This document shows positions 1-5,860 of a DNA stretch of 5,860 bases, one piece after another. The notes beneath the pieces were generated by a model. That model did not search any database and was not told the DNA's origin. It saw nothing but the letters and a program-made list of their open reading frames with translations. This DNA comes from VGDP01 sp040905845. GTDB taxonomy: Bacteria > Pseudomonadota > Alphaproteobacteria > SP197. Positions within the stretch are counted from its first letter, which is position 1; each line of letters begins with the position of its first letter. The translations under genes and the position numbers were made by a program. The stretch is taken from positions 1 through 5,860 of the forward strand of contig JBBDQV010000115.1 of NCBI GenBank assembly GCA_040905845.1, given 5' to 3'.

Positions 1-53
1 GCGAAGGCGGCCGCACCGTCGGCGCCGGCGTCGTCGCCCAGATCATCGAGTAG
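1..53 (+). CDS. tuf: Elongation factor Tu, C-terminal end (partial)
   Basis: Only the last 16 codons are visible. Reading from base 3 gives EGGRTVGAGVVAQIIE and a TAG stop at 51-53. This matches the very conserved EF-Tu C-terminus (EGGRTVGAGVV-x-I-I-E), which belongs to the third domain, a beta barrel. EF-Tu is the cytosolic GTPase that carries aminoacyl-tRNA to the ribosomal A site. The gene begins upstream of the window. A tuf copy directly before tRNA-Trp and secE is the usual order in many proteobacteria, which supports the call despite the short fragment. Nothing can be said about its promoter or start. Confidence 0.93.
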   Translation, partial: EGGRTVGAGVVAQIIE

Positions 54-102
54 GCATGCAAATCCGCAGCGAGGCCCGGCGCAAGTGGCGTCCCCCGAGG
101 AT

Positions 103-178
103 AGGAGTGTAGCTCAATTGGTAGAGCACCGGTCTCCAAAACCGGGGGTTGGGGGTTCGAGCCCCTCCACTCCTGCCA
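103..178 (+). tRNA. trpT: tRNA-Trp (anticodon CCA)
   Basis: A complete cloverleaf folds by eye. The acceptor arms are AGGAGTG (103-109) and CACTCCT (168-174), followed by discriminator G175 and an encoded CCA at 176-178. The D stem is GCTC/GAGC (112-115, 124-127). The anticodon stem is CCGGT/ACCGG (129-133, 141-145) with loop CTCCAAA, giving anticodon CCA at 136-138, which reads UGG (Trp). The variable loop is GGGTT. The T stem is 151-155/163-167, with one G-T pair, and the loop is TTCGAGC. The 49-base gap from tuf (54-102) shows no clear promoter or terminator, so the tRNA is probably cotranscribed with tuf and secE and cut out by processing; that is inference. Confidence 0.97.
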
Positions 179-183
179 GGGTC

Positions 184-211
184 GTCGGCGATCCGGCGCG
201 CCGGCGCTGAC
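184..211 (+). other. Inverted repeat between tRNA-Trp and secE
   Basis: GTCGGCG (184-190) can pair with CGCTGAC (205-211), with one G-T pair. Inside lies the perfect 12-base palindrome CCGGCGCGCCGG (193-204), which can add four pairs after a two-base bulge. There is no T tract, so it is not a typical terminator. It lies 6 bases after the tRNA CCA end and 5 bases before the secE ATG. It could affect tRNA 3' processing or secE translation, or be chance in GC-rich DNA. Confidence 0.35.
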
Positions 212-215
212 GATC

Positions 216-413
216 ATGGCCAAGGTCTCGCCCGCGGAGTTCGTACGGCAGGTTCGGCAGGAAGCGAGCAAGGTCACATGGGCATCGCGCAAGGAAACAT
301 TGATCACGACGGCGACCGTGTTCGTCATGGTGATCCTGATCGCGCTGTTCTTCTTCCTGGTGGACCAGGTTCTGAGCTTCGCGGTGAAGCTGCTGTTCGG
401 CATCGGGGGCTGA
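216..413 (+). CDS. secE: Preprotein translocase subunit SecE
   Basis: This 65-residue inner-membrane protein is the short, single-span form of SecE found in most bacteria, unlike the three-span E. coli protein. It clamps and stabilises SecY in the SecYEG channel. An amphipathic N-terminal part (about residues 8-28) contains the family signature, read here as RQVRQEASKVTWASRKET. The usual motif is KVTWP, so proline is replaced by alanine. One hydrophobic transmembrane segment follows at about residues 30-52, then a short amphipathic tail. The start ATG at 216 gives MAKVSPAEF, a normal family N-terminus. No Shine-Dalgarno sequence is visible in the 15 bases before it, which is unusual beside its neighbours. 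It lies directly before nusG, as in most bacteria. Confidence 0.95.
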   Translation: MAKVSPAEFVRQVRQEASKVTWASRKETLITTATVFVMVILIALFFFLVDQVLSFAVKLLFGIGG

Positions 414-418
414 ACGCC

Positions 419-949
419 GTGGCGATGCGTTGGTACATCATCCACTGCTACTCGGGCTTCGAGAAGAAGGTGGCCCAGTCGATCCGCGAGCAGGCGATCG
501 CCCAGGGCATGACCGAGGAGTTCGAGGACATCGTCGTGCCGACTGAGGAAGTGGTCGAGATGCGGCGCGGCCAGAAGGTCGCATCCGAGCGCCGGTTCTT
601 CCCGGGCTACGTCCTGGTCAAGATGGAGATGTCGGACCAGACCTGGCACCTGGTGCGCAACACGCCGAAGGTCACGGGGTTCCTGGGCGGGGGCGGCCGG
701 CCGGTGCCGATCAGCGAGCTCGAGGCGGAGCGTGTCATCAGGCAGGTGGCGGAGGGCGTCGAGCGGCCGAAGCCGTCGATCCTGTTCGAGGTCGGCGAGA
801 CCGTGCGCGTCAGCGACGGGCCGTTCACCTCGTTCAACGGAACGGTCCAGGATGTCGACGAGGACCGCGCGCGGCTCAAGGTGGCGGTCTCGATCTTCGG
901 GCGCGCGACGCCCGTCGAGCTCGAGTATTCGCAGGTCGAGAAGGTCTGA
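419..949 (+). CDS. nusG: Transcription termination/antitermination factor NusG
   Basis: NusG binds the RNA polymerase clamp, suppresses pausing, and links polymerase to Rho or to the ribosome (S10). From the GTG at 419 it has 176 residues, the usual length. The N-terminal NGN domain (about 1-115) begins MAMRWYIIHCYSGFEKKV and contains the hallmark RRFFPGYVLVKM followed by NTPKVTGFLG. The C-terminal KOW domain (about 123-176) contains VGETVRVSDGPFTSFNG. I prefer GTG 419 over ATG 425 because a GGGGG tract at 405-409 sits 9 bases before it, against 15 bases for the ATG, and because MA-x-RWY is a common family N-terminus. The frame stays open far upstream through the tRNA and secE, but that extension is not NusG-like. 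The start lies 5 bases after the secE stop, so translational coupling is likely. Confidence 0.96.
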   Translation: MAMRWYIIHCYSGFEKKVAQSIREQAIAQGMTEEFEDIVVPTEEVVEMRRGQKVASERRFFPGYVLVKMEMSDQTWHLVRNTPKVTGFLGGGGRPVPISELEAERVIRQVAEGVERPKPSILFEVGETVRVSDGPFTSFNGTVQDVDEDRARLKVAVSIFGRATPVELEYSQVEKV

Positions 950-982
950 GGCGGACGCCTCGAGGGTCTGGGAGACTAGGGT

Positions 983-1411
983 ATGGCGAAGAAGATCGCC
1001 GGATACGTGAAGCTGACGGTGCCCGCGGGCCAGGCGAACCCATCGCCGCCCATCGGGCCCGCGCTCGGCCAACGCGGCCTCAACATCATGGAGTTCTGCA
1101 AGGCGTTCAACGCCCAAAGCCAGGGCTTCGAGGCGGGCACCCCGATCCCGGTGATCATCACCGCGTTTCAGGACCGTACCTTCACGTTCGTGATGAAGAC
1201 GCCGCCGGCGTCCTTCTTCCTGCGCCGGGCGGCGAGGATCGACAAGGGCGGCGCGACGCCTGGGCGCGCGGTCCAGGGCCAGGTGACCAACGCCCAGATT
1301 CGCGAGATCGCCGAGAAGAAGATGGCGGACCTCAACGCCAAGGACGCGGACGGCGCGTGCCGGATCATCGCCGGCTCGGCCCGCTCCATGGGCCTCGAGA
1401 TCGTGGAATAG
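983..1411 (+). CDS. rplK: 50S ribosomal protein L11
   Basis: L11 binds 23S rRNA in the GTPase-associated centre, where EF-Tu, EF-G and RelA act; thiostrepton targets this site. The 142 residues equal the usual family length. The N-terminal domain has AKKIAGYVKL and the proline-rich NPSPPIGPALGQRG (about residues 20-33), then NIMEFCKAFNA. The rRNA-binding C-terminal domain starts near residue 72 (KTPPASFFLRRAA) and ends with ARSMGLEIVE. GGGAG at 970-974 lies 8 bases before the ATG, a good Shine-Dalgarno sequence. The 33-base gap after nusG shows no promoter or terminator. In E. coli, L1 represses the rplK-rplA mRNA near this start; I could not identify such an L1 site here. Confidence 0.97.
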   Translation: MAKKIAGYVKLTVPAGQANPSPPIGPALGQRGLNIMEFCKAFNAQSQGFEAGTPIPVIITAFQDRTFTFVMKTPPASFFLRRAARIDKGGATPGRAVQGQVTNAQIREIAEKKMADLNAKDADGACRIIAGSARSMGLEIVE

Positions 1412-1414
1412 ACC

Positions 1415-2113
1415 ATGGCGAGAACAGGCAAGCGGCTGCGCGCGGTGCGCGAGGCGATCACGGTCGGCGCGGCCTATCCGCTCGCCGACGCGGTGAAGAT
1501 CGTCAAGGACGCGGCAAAGTCCAAGTTCGACGAGACGATCGAGGTCGCGCTCAACCTCAACGTCGACCCGCGCCACGCGGATCAGATGGTGCGCGGCATC
1601 GTGCAGCTGCCGAACGGGACCGGCAAGACGGTGCGCGTCGCGGTGTTCGCCAAGGGCCCGGCCGCGGACGACGCGGTCAAGGCCGGCGCCGATATCGTCG
1701 GCGCCGAGGACCTTGCGGAACGGGTTCAGAATGGCGATATCGGCTTTGACCAATGCATCGCGACGCCGGACATGATGCCGGTCGTCGGCAAGCTCGGGAA
1801 GATCCTCGGGCCGCGCGGCCTGATGCCGAACCCAAGACTCGGCTCCGTGACGCGCGACGTCGCCGCCGCGGTCAAGGCGGCGAAGGGTGGCCAGGTGCAG
1901 TTCCGCGCCGAGAAGGCGGGCATCGTCCACGCCGGGGTCGGCAAGGCCAGCTTCTCGTACGACCAGATCCGAGACAACGTCCTCGCGTTCGTCGACGCCA
2001 TCAACAAGGCGAAGCCGTCGGGCGTGAAGGGCACCTACATGCGCAAGGCGACGCTGAGCTCGACCATGGGGCCGGGTGTCAGGCTCGAGCTGCAGAGCCT
2101 GTCGGCGCGGTGA
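1415..2113 (+). CDS. rplA: 50S ribosomal protein L1
   Basis: L1 forms the mobile L1 stalk near the E site, helps release deacylated tRNA, and in E. coli represses its own operon. The 232 residues are of normal length. Family marks are GTGKTVRVAVFAKG (about 69-82), the central domain with GKLGKILGPRGLMPNPRLGSVT (about 127-148), and the C-terminal GVKGTYMRKATLSSTMGPGV (about 204-223), which closes the rRNA-binding domain. The ATG follows the rplK stop after only 3 bases, and the only upstream ribosome-binding match is a weak GGA at 1405-1407 inside rplK. Translation is therefore probably coupled to rplK, fitting the one-to-one need for L11 and L1. The gene ends at TGA 2111-2113 before a long leader. 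Confidence 0.97.
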   Translation: MARTGKRLRAVREAITVGAAYPLADAVKIVKDAAKSKFDETIEVALNLNVDPRHADQMVRGIVQLPNGTGKTVRVAVFAKGPAADDAVKAGADIVGAEDLAERVQNGDIGFDQCIATPDMMPVVGKLGKILGPRGLMPNPRLGSVTRDVAAAVKAAKGGQVQFRAEKAGIVHAGVGKASFSYDQIRDNVLAFVDAINKAKPSGVKGTYMRKATLSSTMGPGVRLELQSLSAR

Positions 2114-2170
2114 CGGTCGATCGGCCGCGGCGAACGAGGATGACGAGACGCCGCCGCGAGGCGGAAGGAA

Positions 2171-2245
2171 GACCTGTCCGAGACCGCGGGCGCCGTGGCG
2201 CGAGCCACGACCCAAGGGGCGACCACCCGCATAGACGGGGCTTGG
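2171..2245 (+). promoter_or_regulatory. L10 leader, autoregulatory mRNA element of rplJ-rplL
   Basis: The 277 bases between rplA and rplJ hold no gene. Its first half contains an L10-leader-like fold. CCGAGACCGCGGG (2178-2190) faces CCCGCATAGACGG (2226-2238). GCGGG (2186-2190) pairs with CCCGC (2226-2230), and TCCG (2177-2180) pairs with CGGG (2236-2239, one G-T). The internal loop left between them, AGACC against ATAGA, is purine rich and of kink-turn type. Inside is a 6-bp hairpin CGTGGC/GCCACG (2194-2199, 2204-2209) with a GNRA tetraloop GCGA. In known cases the L10-(L12)n complex binds such a leader and represses translation of rplJ-rplL. The element lies about 145 bases before the rplJ start. 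The fold was drawn by hand and not scored. Confidence 0.75.
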
Positions 2246-2255
2246 CGAGAACCGG

Positions 2256-2272
2256 TCGGCGCTGTCCGCCGA
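2256..2272 (+). other. Hairpin in the rplJ leader
   Basis: TCGGCG (2256-2261) pairs perfectly with CGCCGA (2267-2272) around a CTGTC loop. It directly follows the kink-turn element, and could be an added arm of the leader or an alternative fold. No T tract follows. Confidence 0.4.
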
Positions 2273-2306
2273 TGCGGGAACGATGGGCTTCCGGGCAGGA
2301 CGAGCG

Positions 2307-2331
2307 GGTCGCCGTCAGGATGACGGCGGCC
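2307..2331 (+). other. Strong hairpin in the rplJ leader
   Basis: The arms 2307-2317 and 2321-2331 form 11 pairs, one of them G-T, around a GGA loop; the core is CGCCGTCA / TGACGGCG. No T tract follows, so it does not look like an intrinsic terminator. A role as leader structure or RNase target is possible but unproven. Confidence 0.5.
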
Positions 2332-2346
2332 GGGTGCGACCGGTCC

Positions 2347-2366
2347 GGCCCGGATTGTTCCGGGCC
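2347..2366 (+). other. Hairpin just upstream of the rplJ ribosome-binding site
   Basis: GGCCCGGA (2347-2354) pairs perfectly with TCCGGGCC (2359-2366) around a TTGT loop. It ends 11 bases before the AGGGAG ribosome-binding site. Its place suggests an expression platform between the L10-binding element and the rplJ start, for example by alternative pairing that hides or frees the site. Only CGACGCTTTG follows, which is too poor in T for a standard terminator. Confidence 0.5.
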
Positions 2367-2377
2367 CGACGCTTTGA

Positions 2378-2383
2378 AGGGAG
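2378..2383 (+). promoter_or_regulatory. Ribosome-binding site that sets the rplJ TTG start
   Basis: AGGGAG at 2378-2383 is the best Shine-Dalgarno match in the leader. It leaves 7 bases before TTG 2391 but 19 before the in-frame ATG 2403, so it points to the TTG as the start. Confidence 0.8.
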
Positions 2384-2390
2384 ACGTCGT

Positions 2391-2922
2391 TTGGAAAAGG
2401 CGATGAAGGAGCAGGTCGTCGGCGACTTGAGAGCCCGGTTGAGCGAGGCGGCCGTCGTCGTCGTCGCGCACAACCTGGGCCTGACGGTCGCGGCTTCGAG
2501 CGAGCTCAGGCGCAGGATGCGCGAGGGCGGCGCGAGCTTCCGCGTGGCCAAGAACACGTTGGCGCGGCGCGCGGTGGCGGACACGCCCTACAGCGGGCTC
2601 GCGGACATGTTCAAGGGCCCGACCGCGCTCGCGTATTCGCGCGATCCCGTTGCGGCCGCCAAGGTCGCCGTGGACTTCGCGAAGAAGAACGAGAAGTTCG
2701 TGATCCTCGGCGGCGGCTTGGGGGAGCGGACGCTGGACGCCACGGGCGTCGAGCAGCTCAGCAAGCTGCCCTCGATCGAGGAGCTGCGCGGCAAGATCGT
2801 CGGCCTGATCGTGGCGCCCGCCACGCGTCTGGCCGGCGTGCTCGCGGCGCCTGCCGGACAGCTCGCGCGCGTGTTCGCGGCCTACGGGGGCGTCCGGTCC
2901 GGACGCCGCGAGCGCCGCGTAA
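2391..2922 (+). CDS. rplJ: 50S ribosomal protein L10, reading frame shifted near its 3' end
   Basis: L10 anchors the L12 dimers on the ribosomal stalk. From TTG 2391 the protein reads MEKAMKEQVVGDLRARL, a normal N-terminus, with family marks VVVVAHNLGLTV (about 22-33), FRVAKNTLARRA (50-61), KGPTALAYSRDPVAAAKV (75-92) and APAGQLARVFAAY (153-165). After Gly166 the frame as given has no stop and turns arginine rich (VRSGRRERRV), then runs into rplL. Dropping one G from the five at 2886-2890 gives GASGPDAASAA and TAA at 2920-2922, a typical alanine-rich L10 tail, for 176 residues in all. I therefore take 2922 as the natural end. The cause may be a one-base error, a true mutation, or frameshifting. 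If the frame is real as given, the product is an L10-L12 fusion ending at 3341. Confidence 0.88.
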
Positions 2923-2953
2923 GTGACGATTGGATCAAACCTTCTACCGGAAC

Positions 2954-2957
2954 GGAG
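2954..2957 (+). promoter_or_regulatory. Ribosome-binding site of rplL
   Basis: GGAG at 2954-2957 lies 6 bases before the rplL ATG, an ideal spacing. It shows that rplL is made as a separate protein even though the rplJ frame remains open through it. Confidence 0.8.
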
Positions 2958-2963
2958 TTGAAC

Positions 2964-3341
2964 ATGGCGAATCTGGCCAGGATCGTGGACGAGCTCTCGG
3001 CGCTGACGGTCGTCGAGGCGGCCGAGCTCAGCAAGATGCTCGAGGACAAGTGGGGCGTGAGCGCCGCGGCCCCGGTCGCCATGGCGGCGATGCCGGGCGC
3101 GGCGGCGGCGGCAGCACCGGTCGAGGAGCAGACCGAGTTCACCGTCATGCTGATGGCGGCCGGCGAAAAGAAGATCAACGTGATCAAGGAAGTGCGGGCG
3201 ATCACGGGGCTCGGCCTCAAGGAGGCCAAGGACCTGGTCGAGGGCGCGCCCAAGGAAGTCAAGGAGGGCGTGTCCAAGGCCGACGCGGAGAAGTTCAAGG
3301 CTCAGCTCGAGTCCGCCGGGGCGCAGGTGCAGTTGAAGTAG
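2964..3341 (+). CDS. rplL: 50S ribosomal protein L7/L12
   Basis: L7/L12 is the multicopy stalk protein that recruits and stimulates the translational GTPases. The 125 residues are of normal length. The N-terminal dimerisation domain, which binds L10, covers about 1-32 (MANLARIVDELSALTVVEAAELSKMLEDK). A flexible alanine-rich hinge follows (about 34-52, with a run of six Ala). The globular C-terminal domain is about 53-125, with the factor-binding signature KKINVIKEVRAITGLGLKEA (69-88) and VEGAPKEVKEGVSKADAEKF (92-111). The start ATG 2964 has an ideal GGAG 6 bases before it. Several L12 copies are needed per L10, so its own strong ribosome-binding site makes sense. The stop TAG (3339-3341) overlaps a hairpin. 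Confidence 0.97.
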   Translation: MANLARIVDELSALTVVEAAELSKMLEDKWGVSAAAPVAMAAMPGAAAAAAPVEEQTEFTVMLMAAGEKKINVIKEVRAITGLGLKEAKDLVEGAPKEVKEGVSKADAEKFKAQLESAGAQVQLK

Positions 3342-3361
3342 GCGGGCCGCGGCGGCCCGCC
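3341..3361 (+). terminator. GC-rich hairpin at the end of rplL, possible attenuator
   Basis: GGCGGGCCG (3341-3349) pairs perfectly with CGGCCCGCC (3353-3361) over a CGG loop, starting on the last base of the rplL stop. Only TT follows, so as a Rho-independent terminator it would be weak. In E. coli a partial terminator in the same place lowers rpoB expression relative to the ribosomal genes. I infer a similar attenuator here; simple mRNA 3' protection is also possible. Confidence 0.5.
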
Positions 3362-3390
3362 TTGACCCGACGACGCCTGGCCATCGCGAC

Positions 3391-3422
3391 CGTTCCGGTC
3401 CCGCGTGCGCGGGACCGGAGCG
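3391..3422 (+). other. Long perfect-stem hairpin in the rplL-rpoB spacer
   Basis: The arms 3391-3404 and 3409-3422 give 14 pairs (one G-T) around a GTGC loop, with core CCGGTCCCGC / GCGGGACCGG. Its length and position suit a double-strand RNase (RNase III) cut between ribosomal-protein and polymerase messages, as known in E. coli. The rest of the 219-base spacer has one more hairpin (CGGCGC 3514-3519 / GCGCCG 3526-3531) and no clear promoter. Confidence 0.55.
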
Positions 3423-3560
3423 ACGTCGGCGCTGGGCGTCGCCTTGGGCGGGGCGCGAGCATGAAGGCGAAGCAACGGCGGAGTCAGCCGGCGGCGGCAC
3501 GCCACGCGGCGAGCGGCGCGACCGTGCGCCGACAGCGAGACGAAGGATCGAGGTAGTCAG

Positions 3561-5860
<2,300 letters not shown>

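Noticed and set aside
149..418. N-terminal extension of the nusG frame back into the tRNA and secE
   Set aside because: The added 90 residues overlap a certain tRNA and secE and resemble no NusG sequence. NusG of normal length begins at 419 or 425 with a good ribosome-binding position.
2283..2390. Upstream in-frame ATG at 2283 as the rplJ start
   Set aside because: The extra 36 residues are Arg/Gly-rich leader sequence spanning two hairpins. The best ribosome-binding site and the L10 family N-terminus both point to TTG 2391.
3099..3119. Triplet-repeat-like GCG/GCA run in rplL
   Set aside because: It encodes the normal alanine-rich hinge of L7/L12, so it is not an independent repeat element.
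3362..3390. TTGACC at 3362-3367 as a -35 box for an rpoB promoter
   Set aside because: No -10-like element is found at 16-18 bases spacing; the region there is CG-rich. A single six-base match is not enough.

Overview
The window is a core housekeeping locus from a high-GC proteobacterium. The gene order is tuf – tRNA-Trp – secE – nusG – rplK – rplA – rplJ – rplL – rpoB, all on the + strand. The RpoB, L10 and NusG sequences look alphaproteobacterial, possibly of the Rhodospirillales type. That placement rests on remembered family sequences, not on a search. Third codon positions are almost all G or C, so long shadow ORFs on the minus strand are expected and none looks real.

Layout: the last 16 residues of EF-Tu (to 53); tRNA-Trp with encoded CCA (103-178); secE, a short single-membrane-span form (216-413); nusG (419-949, probable GTG start); rplK/L11 (983-1411); rplA/L1 (1415-2113, only 3 bases after rplK); a 277-base leader (2114-2390) with an L10-type autoregulatory kink-turn element and further hairpins; rplJ/L10 (from a TTG at 2391); rplL/L7-L12 (2964-3341); a 219-base spacer with strong hairpins (3342-3560); and the first 766 codons of rpoB, cut by the window end.

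The genes form one expression unit for translation and transcription. EF-Tu delivers aminoacyl-tRNA. L11, L10 and L12 form the GTPase-associated region and stalk of the ribosome, and L1 forms the opposite stalk. SecE is part of the Sec translocon. NusG binds RNA polymerase, whose beta subunit is rpoB. Known or likely controls are autoregulation by L10-L12 at the leader and attenuation or processing between rplL and rpoB.

No new gene system is visible. Two things stand out. First, RpoB carries a roughly 68-residue insertion (bases 4761-4964) that I do not recognise from usual alphaproteobacterial or E. coli beta subunits. Second, rplJ has no stop codon in its own frame and runs in frame into rplL. 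Removing one G from a run of five at 2886-2890 restores a normal L10 C-terminus ending at TAA 2920-2922, so this is either a one-base error, a frameshift, or a real L10-L12 read-through.
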